Below are positions 1-5,673 of a DNA stretch of 9,902 bases, one piece after another; positions within the stretch are counted from its first letter, which is position 1, and each line of letters opens with the position of its first letter. This DNA is from Lachnospiraceae bacterium (lineage in GTDB: Bacteria > Bacillota_A > Clostridia > Lachnospirales > Lachnospiraceae): contig JAFZQP010000143.1 of assembly GCA_017620345.1 (NCBI GenBank), positions 1 to 9,902 on the forward strand, read 5' to 3'. Both the position numbers and the translations under genes were made by a program. The notes under the pieces are model-generated. The model searched no databases and was not told where the DNA came from. It saw nothing but the letters and a program-made list of their open reading frames with translations.

Positions 1-27
1 CTGTCTGAAGATAGCCTTAGAATTCAT
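1..27 (-). CDS. Possible 5' end of a leftward gene (cut by window edge)
   Basis: An ATG at 27-25 opens a frame of nine codons (MNSKAIFRQ) that leaves the window at base 1. An AAAGGA ribosome-binding-like stretch lies at 43-38, 10 nt upstream, which is slightly long. The ATG sits inside the last codons of the decayed small gene upstream, as is common for coupled genes. Nine codons cannot identify a product, and the start may be chance. Confidence 0.2.
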
Positions 28-201
28 ACGTGTCAAGTCCTTTCTCTAAAACAATCGGTCAGGGAACTTCATTGTCGCTCTCTATATATTTATACGTAAG
101 ATATCGGAAAATGACAACGGTTTTTTCAAAATGTCTTCTGTATCTTCTGTATCTTCATACTTAGCGGTTACTGCTATTTCAGAAATGCCAATATCATACA
201 T
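17..201 (-). pseudogene. Decayed small gene of the integrated element, frameshift plus internal stop
   Basis: An ATG at 201-199 follows a GGAGG site (215-211) and reads MYDIGISEIAVTAKYEDTED, then stops at a 39-codon frame. After a run of six A on the coding strand (T6 at 121-126), the other frame reads as convincing protein, including TVVIFRYLTYKYIESDNEVP. It is then interrupted by one TGA (61-59) and continues PIVLEKGLDTYEF to a TAA at 19-17. Adding one A to the A6 run joins the two halves exactly. I infer a gene of about 60 codons with two lesions, a lost A and a nonsense change. Function and family are not recognised. Alternatives are an intact 39-aa peptide or a slippage-controlled gene; the extra TGA argues against the latter. 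Confidence 0.42.
135..152. repeat. 9-bp tandem duplication inside the decayed gene
   Basis: The unit cttctgtat occurs twice in tandem (135-143, 144-152) and a third partial copy follows. On the minus strand it encodes Glu-Asp-Thr twice, in frame, so it changes length without causing the frameshift seen nearby. Confidence 0.8.
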
Positions 202-215
202 ACCAATTTACCTCC

Positions 216-251
216 GGAAAGAATTATACACCTTTCCCACAGGTAATTCCG
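216..251 (-). promoter_or_regulatory. Candidate promoter of the small leftward gene, -10 TATAAT at 228-223
   Basis: A perfect TATAAT lies at 228-223 on the minus strand, with a start predicted near 216, immediately before the GGAGG at 215-211. The -35 window (251-246) reads CGGAAT, a poor match to TTGACA, and is the start of a 16-bp sequence repeated 55 bp upstream. A weak -35 overlapped by a repeated motif suggests dependence on an activator, or a repressor site. The -10 is seen; the regulation is inferred. Confidence 0.4.
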
Positions 252-306
252 TATGCAATTAAATGAAAACAGAATCAAATTTTCATGTCACCCACAGGTA
301 ATTCCG
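236..306 (-). repeat. Two 16-bp direct repeats, 55 bp apart
   Basis: cccacaggtaattccg is found at 236-251 and again, identical, at 291-306 (on the minus strand cggaattacctgtggg). The copies start 55 bp apart, roughly five helical turns. The proximal copy covers the -35 and spacer of the leftward promoter. The pair could bind a regulator, or be arm-type sites for the recombinase or an excision factor. Two copies with unrelated flanks do not make a CRISPR array. Confidence 0.7.
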
Positions 307-342
307 CATACCCAGATAAAGATAATAATGCAAAAAGCCAAC

Positions 343-399
343 ATATCTGTTTATACCCCCACGAACAAAAATTCGTATTGGTATAAACAGATATTTTTT
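343..399 (+). terminator. Long perfect hairpin followed by T6; intrinsic terminator-like
   Basis: A 15-bp perfect inverted repeat has arms 343-357 (atatctgtttatacc) and 380-394, with a 22-nt loop that itself holds a 5-bp inverted repeat (acgaa 361-365, ttcgt 372-376). Six T follow at 394-399, so on the plus strand it has terminator form. No rightward gene ends here in the window. It may insulate the recombinase from incoming transcription, act as an attenuator, or be a structured DNA site of the element. The stem is A+T-rich and unusually long for a simple terminator. Confidence 0.5.
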
Positions 400-410
400 C
401 CCCTGCGGGA

Positions 411-485
411 GGCACACGCGTGCAATCTGTAAGGTTGCACATAAGCGTGCCCTTAGTACCTAAGGGATGAAATACTTTTCATCCC
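411..485. repeat. Cluster of nested and overlapping inverted repeats
   Basis: Four stems lie in 75 bp. An outer stem, ggcac 411-415 with gtgcc 447-451, encloses gtgcaa 420-425 with ttgcac 435-440. Then come a 7-bp stem cccttag 450-456 with ctaaggg 460-466 (loop tac), and a 9-bp stem gggatgaaa 464-472 with tttcatccc 477-485 (loop tact). The last two share bases 464-466, so they cannot both form fully. The stretch has no convincing coding frame. It could be a leader with alternative RNA folds, or a structured DNA site of the mobile element. Confidence 0.6.
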
Positions 486-520
486 AAACTATAGCGAAAT
501 GCAAATAAACCCTTTTCCTA

Positions 521-526
521 TATAAT
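521..526 (+). promoter_or_regulatory. Possible -10 box for the recombinase gene
   Basis: TATAAT at 521-526 would start RNA near 533, giving a leader of about 117 nt before the ATG at 650. No recognisable -35 box lies 16 to 18 bp upstream, so the site is weak or needs an activator. If it is used, the hairpin cluster upstream is not part of the leader RNA. Confidence 0.3.
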
Positions 527-619
527 CTCAAAAATCTTAAAACACAGAAATAATCGGCTCTTTCAACACGCATCCAATACATTGCTCTTTACATGGTAAG
601 AATTACAAAATTAAAATTT

Positions 620-652
620 CATATTTCCTCCAAAAGGAGGAAACCATATATG
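620..652 (+). promoter_or_regulatory. Hairpin sequestering the Shine-Dalgarno and start codon of the recombinase
   Basis: TTTCCTCC (624-631) is a perfect complement of GGAGGAAA (636-643) across an AAAA loop. GGAGG is the only good ribosome binding site for the ATG at 650. Below it, CATAT (620-624) can pair with ATATG (648-652), which includes the start codon, if the last A-T pair of the inner stem opens and 643-647 bulge out. RNA from upstream would therefore hide both initiation signals. The base pairing is read directly; translational control is inferred. Confidence 0.6.
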
Positions 653-1894
653 ATAAAAACAGAAGAAACCTTTGATCCGTCTGTCGAGTTTATTGACTTC
701 TTGATTAACTCAATACAATCAAGTAAGATAAAATCAGGCGACCCTCAATTAAAGGATATGACTTTAAGAGAGATAAAAAGAAAGCTTAAGGAGGACAACA
801 TTAGGTACACCATCTATCCTACCAAGGACGGCAGGCTCAAGATCAGGACCCCATTCCAAAAGTGCTGTAAGAACGAACTCGATATCATGATCGAACTGTT
901 CAGGCACTATTATGGACATGATCCTGATATTGACATAAGTGTACAGGGTATCTTTGAAGAATGGATCAAAAATTTCAAAACAACATACGTTGATACGGGT
1001 CACAGGTCATCGCTTACCTATGAAAAGTACAAACAGGACTGGAAGAGGTTTTATGAAGGCTCTGATATAGCAAAATCAGATATATCTAAGCTTAAGGCAT
1101 CAAAGATCAAGGCTTTTTATGCGAAGATCAGCGCAAATGAGAGTCTTACCCGCCGGGGACTGAATAATGCCAAAACAATACTCAATCAGATCTTCGACTA
1201 TGCCGTTGATCATGACTATGTTAATGCCAATATCGCCAGATCGGTCAGGACATCGGATCTTATCTGCAAGGAAGAAGATAACGATGATCTTGTCTATTCC
1301 GATTCCGAACGTTATAAGATCATGGATCAGGCACTTAAGGAAGATGATGTGTTCGCAAGAGCGATATTCCTCATGTTCAGCCTGTGTGTAAGGATAGGAG
1401 AGCTCCGCAGCCTTAAATGGTCTGATATTGACTGGAACAACAAAACAGTGTTCATACATTCGCAGATCGTACGGCAGAAAGACTCGGAAGGACATGAATA
1501 CTTTGAGTATCGTAACAGGACCAAGGGTAAGAAGAAGGAAGCAAACCGTTTCCAACCTCTCAGCAATGATGCGATAAGGCTCCTGAAAAAGCAAAGAGCG
1601 GCCAATCCGTTTGGTGAGTACATATTCATGTACAAGGACAAACCCATTATGACAAACACGGTTAACCATCACCTGATGCAGATTTGCGAAAAAGTCGGGG
1701 TTGGATATCTGTCAAGCCATAAGATAAGGTTCTGGAGCGTTGTAAACATGTCCAAGGCTCTTAATCCTGCCGAAGTGCAGTATATGGCAGGCCATCTTGA
1801 TCCGGCCACTACGGACCACTACAGGAAGCGTGTATCAAGGCTTGAAGGTGTTGATAAAGACGTATGGAATGATCTATACGGAATGGCAAAGTAG
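650..1894 (+). CDS. Tyrosine recombinase (integrase) of a tRNA-targeting element
   Basis: A site-specific recombinase of the phage integrase family, expected to insert and excise the element by forming a 3'-phosphotyrosine link. I start it at the ATG at 650 (414 aa) because GGAGG ends 9 nt before it; an in-frame ATG at 593 has no ribosome binding site. The catalytic domain is complete: Arg248 in CVRIGELRSLKWSDID, a basic stretch with the likely active lysine near 292-296, His357 and Arg360 in HKIRFWS, His382 in GHLDPATTDHY and nucleophile Tyr391. Residues about 100 to 200 look like the SAM-like core-binding domain. The first 95 residues are a lysine-rich extension without a familiar motif. 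The gene runs toward the 3' end of tRNA-Gly, 98 bp away, which is its probable target. Expression is probably limited by the start-site hairpin. Confidence 0.93.
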   Translation: MIKTEETFDPSVEFIDFLINSIQSSKIKSGDPQLKDMTLREIKRKLKEDNIRYTIYPTKDGRLKIRTPFQKCCKNELDIMIELFRHYYGHDPDIDISVQGIFEEWIKNFKTTYVDTGHRSSLTYEKYKQDWKRFYEGSDIAKSDISKLKASKIKAFYAKISANESLTRRGLNNAKTILNQIFDYAVDHDYVNANIARSVRTSDLICKEEDNDDLVYSDSERYKIMDQALKEDDVFARAIFLMFSLCVRIGELRSLKWSDIDWNNKTVFIHSQIVRQKDSEGHEYFEYRNRTKGKKKEANRFQPLSNDAIRLLKKQRAANPFGEYIFMYKDKPIMTNTVNHHLMQICEKVGVGYLSSHKIRFWSVVNMSKALNPAEVQYMAGHLDPATTDHYRKRVSRLEGVDKDVWNDLYGMAK

Positions 1895-1907
1895 TCACGA
1901 TGTATAT

Positions 1908-1927
1908 ACCGTACCAAACCGTACCAC
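1908..1927. repeat. Tandem decamer between recombinase and tRNA, possible recombinase binding site
   Basis: accgtaccaa (1908-1917) is followed directly by accgtaccac (1918-1927), nine of ten bases identical. Short repeated motifs between an integrase gene and its tRNA target are often arm-type binding sites, but nothing here proves it. Confidence 0.4.
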
Positions 1928-1940
1928 TTTTGGATAAAAT

Positions 1941-1977
1941 AAAAAAATAGCGGAAGCCTGTAAATATAAGGCTTCCG
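1941..1977 (-). terminator. Intrinsic terminator downstream of tRNA-Gly
   Basis: A 9-bp perfect stem has arms 1977-1969 and 1959-1951 with a 9-nt loop. On the minus strand it is followed, three bases later, by seven T (1947-1941) and further T-rich sequence. It would end transcription of tRNA-Gly and of anything reading through from the operon. On the plus strand the bases after the stem are less T-rich, so termination of the recombinase gene there is possible but weaker. Confidence 0.8.
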
Positions 1978-1992
1978 ACTACTTTTCACCAG

Positions 1993-2065
1993 AGCGCGAG
2001 ACGGGACTCGAACCCGCGGCCTCGACCTTGGCAAGGTCGCGCTCCACCAACTGAGCCACTCGCGC
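1993..2065 (-). tRNA. tRNA-Gly (anticodon GCC)
   Basis: A complete 73-nt cloverleaf can be drawn: acceptor GCGCGAG with CTCGCGC (7 of 7 pairs), D stem GCTC with GAGC, anticodon stem CGACC with GGTCG around loop TTGCCAA (anticodon GCC, glycine), and T arm GCGGG TTCGAGT CCCGT with one G-U pair. The discriminator base is T and no CCA is encoded. It starts 39 nt after the stop of the pseudouridine synthase gene with no terminator between, so it may be transcribed from the operon as well as from its own promoter. It is the likely insertion target of the element to its left. Confidence 0.97.
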
Positions 2066-2069
2066 AATT

Positions 2070-2099
2070 ATTATATGTCACTGTCCAGCGACTTGTATA
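2070..2099 (-). promoter_or_regulatory. Possible promoter of tRNA-Gly
   Basis: TATAAT lies at 2075-2070 on the minus strand, with TATACA (four of six matches to TTGACA) at 2099-2094 and an 18-bp spacer. The predicted start would fall at or just inside the mature 5' end (2065), which is tight for a tRNA needing 5' processing. An imperfect inverted repeat (2077-2083 with 2086-2092) fills the spacer. Confidence 0.3.
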
Positions 2100-2104
2100 T
2101 GTTA

Positions 2105-2776
2105 TCAAAGGAAGAAGGAAAAGTCAACGGCTTTTTCAACTTTTTCGCCTGAATGGGGGTGTATGAAGGTAAGGCTGTCGGCGACAAGAGCGATACCGTT
2201 AGGATAGGGGGCAGAAGATCCGTATTTCCGGTCTCCGACGATCGGATGCCCCATGTGGGACATCTGGGATCTGATCTGGTGAAACCGACCCGTAACAAGG
2301 CTTATGGAAAGGATCGTTTGGTTTTCCTGCTCCTGTATCTTCTCCGTGTGGTATATAAGGGTTGCTTTGCGAAGATCTGCGTTGCCGGATAGAGGATCAT
2401 CGACTATGACCGCCTTGGATGTTTTCGGGTCCTTATACATATAGTCAGTAAGTTCCGTATCATCGGGGCTGTCAACGATGCCTTCGACGACTGCATGATA
2501 ATGCTTGTTCATAAGACCGCCACTTACCTGACGTGACAGGGCAGCGGCCGAGTCCTTGTCTTTTGCAAACACAAGAAGACCGGCCACGGGCTGATCAAGC
2601 CTGTGGACAACGCCGACGTATGGTTCGGATGATTTGGAAGGATCACTCTTCCTGATGTGTTCTTTGATAAGACTGACACAGTCGGGCTCTGCCACTTTTG
2701 CAGTCTGGGTTGCCAGACCGGCGGGCTTTTTCACGACTATGATCCATCTGTCTTCGTACAGTATTTCTATCGACAC
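2105..2776 (-). CDS. RluA-family RNA pseudouridine synthase
   Basis: Converts specific uridines in structured RNA (usually 23S rRNA or tRNA) to pseudouridine in the cytoplasm. The 223-aa protein carries the family core: HRLDQPVAGLLVFAK with catalytic Asp61, and RFHQIRSQMSHMGHPIVGDRKYG near the C-terminus. It has no S4 RNA-binding domain in front of the catalytic domain, so it is the short form rather than RluC/RluD type, and its target cannot be told. The start is GTG at 2776, one base after the murG stop, with no good ribosome binding site. Translation therefore probably depends on ribosomes finishing murG. It is the last protein gene of the run, before tRNA-Gly. Confidence 0.93.
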   Translation of the reverse strand: MSIEILYEDRWIIVVKKPAGLATQTAKVAEPDCVSLIKEHIRKSDPSKSSEPYVGVVHRLDQPVAGLLVFAKDKDSAAALSRQVSGGLMNKHYHAVVEGIVDSPDDTELTDYMYKDPKTSKAVIVDDPLSGNADLRKATLIYHTEKIQEQENQTILSISLVTGRFHQIRSQMSHMGHPIVGDRKYGSSAPYPNGIALVADSLTFIHPHSGEKVEKAVDFSFFL

Positions 2777-2777
2777 T

Positions 2778-3851
2778 TTATTTAAGACCGGTTTCTTCTA
2801 TAAGCTTAACGATCGTTGAAACTGCGTTTATCTGATCGCTTTTGAGCATTACTTTACGGAACGATTCACGCTCATCATACAGCCTGCATATCGTATCGTA
2901 CAAACTGTCCTCACTAAGATCCTTATCCTCATCGAGCACAAGTGAGAACCCCTGTTTTCTGAAGGATTCCGCATTGAGAAGCTGGTCTCCCCTTGATGCT
3001 GAAGCGGGAAGCGGGATCAGGAGGTTCGGCTTGTGGAGCGCAAGAAGCTCGCATATGGCATTGGCGCCTGCACGGGATACGACAACCTCAGAGAGCGCAA
3101 AGAGATCCTTCATCTCATCCTTGGCGTATTCCATCTGGAAGTATCCTTTTGTCCCAACAAAGGATTCGTCCTTCTTTCCTTTTCCGCACAGGTGCAGGAC
3201 ATTGAACTTCTCCGTAAGGCGGGGAAGTATCTTTCTTATGATATCATTTACGGATGCAGCACCAAGGCTTCCTCCGACTACCATAATGACCGGCTTTTCG
3301 GGATCTTCAAATCCGCATATCTCTTCGGCCTTCCCCGCATCTCCGAGCATAAGTTCTGCCCTTATCGGGGATCCCGTCAGAACAGCTTTATCCGCAGGAA
3401 GCGCGCTCACCGTTTCGGGAAAATTGCAGCATATCTTTGTTGCGGATGAAAAGCTCAGCTTATTCGCAAGACCTGGAGTCATATCAGACTCGTGTATGAT
3501 CACGGGCACATGATTTTTATGGGCAGCCCATACAACCGGGACAGATACAAACCCACCCTTGGAAAATACGATGGAAGGCCTCAGTTGCTTAATAAGCCTG
3601 TTTGCCTCAAAAAAGCCTTTGATCACCCTGAAGGGATCCGTGAAGTTCTGCCAGGAGAAGTACCTGCGCAGCTTTCCCGTGGCTATACCATGATAGGGGA
3701 TGGAGTAGTCCTCTATCAGTGCCTTCTCCATCCCTTCATATGATCCGATATAGTGAATATCGTAGCCTGCCGTAGTAAGTGCAGGTATCAGTGCGATATT
3801 CGGTGTAACATGCCCCGCGGTGCCCCCACCGGTTAGTATTATAGTCTTCAT
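2778..3851 (-). CDS. murG: MurG, lipid II synthase (UDP-GlcNAc transferase)
   Basis: Transfers N-acetylglucosamine from UDP-GlcNAc to lipid I to give lipid II, the last cytoplasmic step of peptidoglycan precursor synthesis, at the inner face of the membrane. The 357-aa protein has the expected two-domain GT-B layout: glycine-rich GGGTAGHVTPN (8-18), KGGFVS (98-103), HESDMTPGLANK (120-131), GGSLGA (193-198), SRAGANAICEL (259-269) and GDQLLNAE (288-295). It resembles the clostridial branch, including the GSPIR segment near 160. Its ATG shares one base with the pgi stop (TAATG), so translation is coupled. No other division or cell-wall (dcw) gene is next to it here. Confidence 0.95.
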   Translation of the reverse strand: MKTIILTGGGTAGHVTPNIALIPALTTAGYDIHYIGSYEGMEKALIEDYSIPYHGIATGKLRRYFSWQNFTDPFRVIKGFFEANRLIKQLRPSIVFSKGGFVSVPVVWAAHKNHVPVIIHESDMTPGLANKLSFSSATKICCNFPETVSALPADKAVLTGSPIRAELMLGDAGKAEEICGFEDPEKPVIMVVGGSLGAASVNDIIRKILPRLTEKFNVLHLCGKGKKDESFVGTKGYFQMEYAKDEMKDLFALSEVVVSRAGANAICELLALHKPNLLIPLPASASRGDQLLNAESFRKQGFSLVLDEDKDLSEDSLYDTICRLYDERESFRKVMLKSDQINAVSTIVKLIEETGLK

Positions 3852-5200
3852 TACAGTCTTGACAGAAGTGCCTCGCGCTGCTCTTCGTATCCGGGTTTTC
3901 CGAGAAGAGCGAACATGTTCTTCTTGTAGCTCTCAACACCGGGCTGGTTGAACGGATTAACGCCGAGTGTATATCCGCTCACGCCGCAGGCGAATTCAAA
4001 GAAATAGAACAACTGTCCGAGATAGAATTCATTTACTTCGGGAACGTTTACAACCGTGTTCGGAACGTTTCCGTCGGTATGTGCAAGTATCGTTCCGTTC
4101 ATGGCACTCTTGTTAACAAAATCAACCGTCTTGCCGGCCAGGTAGTTAAGACCGTCAAGATCCACGGCTTCCTCACCGATCGTTATCGTCTCTCTTGAAG
4201 TCTCGATATTGATGACCGTCTCAAAAATGTTTCTCGAACCGTCCTGGATGAACTGTCCCATTGAGTGAAGATCTGTCGTAAGATCAACGCTTGCGGGGAA
4301 TATACCCTTCTGGTCTTTTCCTTCAGACTCACCGTAAAGCTGCTTCCACCACTCGGATATGAAGTGTACCGAAGGCTCATAGTTGGCCATGATCTCTATC
4401 TGTTTGCCCTTGCGAAGAAGTATGTTACGGATAGCAGCATACTTAAGTGCATCGTTTTCCTCAAAAGGAGCCGTGAGCGCGATGTCTCTTTCAGCCTGAG
4501 CACCTTCCATCAGCTTCACGATGTCCGCGCCCGATACTGCGATAGGAAGGAGTCCTACTGCTGTAAGCACCGAAAATCTTCCGCCTACGTCATCGGGTAC
4601 TACGAAGCTCTCATATCCTTCTTCGTTGGCAAGATTCTTAAGTGATCCTCTTGCCTTGTCTGTTGTCGCATATATTCTCTTTGCTGCCTCAGCCTTGCCG
4701 TACTTCTTCTCGAGCATTTCCTTGAACACTCTGAAAGCGATCGCAGGCTCTGTAGTCGTTCCCGACTTACTGATCATATTTATTGAAAAATCACGGTCGC
4801 CGATAACATCCATCAGATGCTTGATATATGTGCTGCTGATGCTGTTTCCTACAAAATAGATCTCCGGAGTCTTACGCATATCCTTCGGGATCATGTTGTA
4901 GAAGCTGTGACGAAGAAATTCGATGGCTGCTCTTGCACCGAGGTATGAACCGCCGATACCGATAACAAGCAGTACATCCGAATCGCTCTTGATCTTGTCG
5001 GCTGCTTTTACGATACGGTCAAACTCTTCCTTGTCGTAATCGATCGGCAGATCGATCCATCCGAGAAAATCATTTCCCGCGCCGCCCTTTGATACAAGAA
5101 GATCCTTGGCATTCTCCACGATGTCGCACATGCTGTCGATCTCCTGCTGACTGATGAACTGCATTGCCTTGCTGTAGTCATAAGTGACTTTTGTACTCAT
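3851..5200 (-). CDS. pgi: Glucose-6-phosphate isomerase
   Basis: Interconverts glucose-6-phosphate and fructose-6-phosphate in glycolysis and gluconeogenesis, and supplies fructose-6-phosphate for UDP-GlcNAc. The 449-aa length matches the Bacillus-type enzyme. Visible are GIGGSYLGA (81-89), the phosphate-binding SKSGTT (144-149), the first family signature around VGGRFS (205-210), the probable catalytic Glu291 in YGESEGKD, His312 in DLHSMGQ, and the second signature ending NQPGVESYK with the conserved Lys426. The ATG at 5200 is preceded by AGGAGA about 11 nt upstream. It lies 22 nt after the HIT gene stop and overlaps murG by one base. Confidence 0.97.
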   Translation of the reverse strand: MSTKVTYDYSKAMQFISQQEIDSMCDIVENAKDLLVSKGGAGNDFLGWIDLPIDYDKEEFDRIVKAADKIKSDSDVLLVIGIGGSYLGARAAIEFLRHSFYNMIPKDMRKTPEIYFVGNSISSTYIKHLMDVIGDRDFSINMISKSGTTTEPAIAFRVFKEMLEKKYGKAEAAKRIYATTDKARGSLKNLANEEGYESFVVPDDVGGRFSVLTAVGLLPIAVSGADIVKLMEGAQAERDIALTAPFEENDALKYAAIRNILLRKGKQIEIMANYEPSVHFISEWWKQLYGESEGKDQKGIFPASVDLTTDLHSMGQFIQDGSRNIFETVINIETSRETITIGEEAVDLDGLNYLAGKTVDFVNKSAMNGTILAHTDGNVPNTVVNVPEVNEFYLGQLFYFFEFACGVSGYTLGVNPFNQPGVESYKKNMFALLGKPGYEEQREALLSRL

Positions 5201-5222
5201 TGTTTTCTTTTTCTCCTTTTGA

Positions 5223-5633
5223 TTATTGTGTTATTTGACTAAATATGTTCTTTATCTCTTCTTCCTTTAATCCGATGGGCTTCATTGTAAGATCCTGTCC
5301 GTCACCGTTGTATCTGGGGATTAGATGTACATGAAAATGGAACACCGTCTGTCCCGCGATCTCGTTGTTATTTTGAACTACGTTGAACCCGTCCCAGTGA
5401 AGTTTTTCCTTCAGAAGCTTCATCATCTTCTTTGCAAGCGGCATGACCTTTGCTGCGATCCCGTCATCCAGCTCCTCAAGGTTTGCTGCATGTTCCTTCG
5501 GGATTATCAGGCAGTGTCCTTTCGTTGCCGGAGCCGCATCCATTATAACGGCAAAGTCATCATCCGAGTATATCATATTCGTCGGAATATCTCCGTTTGC
5601 AAGTTTACAGAAAATACAATCATCTTTTTTCAT
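5223..5633 (-). CDS. HIT-family nucleotide-binding protein
   Basis: A histidine-triad hydrolase or transferase acting on nucleotide conjugates such as adenosine phosphoramidates; the physiological substrate of bacterial members is mostly unknown. The 136-aa protein is full length, with CIFCK at 6-10 (Cys6 and Cys9, with His48 and His99, are probable zinc ligands), [10 protein letters not shown] at 39-48, and the triad [10 protein letters not shown] at 99-108, in which His101 is the expected nucleophile. A good AAAGGAG site lies 6 nt before the ATG. It sits 40 nt after the flavodoxin/SCP2 gene, with no clear promoter in the gap, so it is probably part of the same transcript. Confidence 0.93.
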   Translation of the reverse strand: MKKDDCIFCKLANGDIPTNMIYSDDDFAVIMDAAPATKGHCLIIPKEHAANLEELDDGIAAKVMPLAKKMMKLLKEKLHWDGFNVVQNNNEIAGQTVFHFHVHLIPRYNGDGQDLTMKPIGLKEEEIKNIFSQITQ

Positions 5634-5673
5634 ATCTGTCTCCTTTATGTACGTTTATGAAAACCTGTAACAT

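Larger units (their letters stand above)
1..1993. mobile_element. Right end of a genomic island or integrative element at tRNA-Gly
   Basis: The recombinase gene lies directly beyond the 3' end of tRNA-Gly(GCC). The sequence to its left contains a decayed gene, direct repeats and inverted repeats, unlike the compact host operon to the right of the tRNA. This is the standard layout for elements that insert in the 3' end of a tRNA gene. The boundary is placed at the end of the mature tRNA; the true crossover may lie anywhere in its 3' half. The other end and second attachment site are outside the window, so the element type (phage remnant, ICE, IME or island) cannot be told. Confidence 0.55.

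Noticed and set aside
236..306. CRISPR-like repeat pair
   Set aside because: Only two 16-bp copies, no third unit, no cas genes, and the spacing is better explained as regulator sites.
275..442. 55-codon minus-strand frame (ATG at 442-440, AAGGG about 7 nt upstream)
   Set aside because: It runs through the long inverted repeat and one direct repeat, its composition is unlike the neighbouring proteins, and it matches nothing I recognise. The sequence is better explained by structure than coding.
467..508. 13-codon leader peptide before the recombinase
   Set aside because: AAGGG lies only one base before its ATG and there is no run of regulatory codons, so there is no support for translation.
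593..649. Longer start for the recombinase at ATG 593
   Set aside because: No ribosome binding site precedes it, while the ATG at 650 has a strong GGAGG. The added 19 residues are just the translated hairpin region.
1100..1672. 190-codon minus-strand frame opposite the recombinase
   Set aside because: It is a shadow of the complete integrase domain on the other strand and has no ribosome binding site or family features.
2077..2092. Inverted repeat between the pseudouridine synthase gene and tRNA-Gly as a terminator
   Set aside because: The loop is only 2 to 4 nt, one pair is G-U, and no T run follows on the minus strand.
2842..3513. 223-codon plus-strand frame opposite murG
   Set aside because: Serine-rich shadow of a clearly identified gene; no ribosome binding site or motif.
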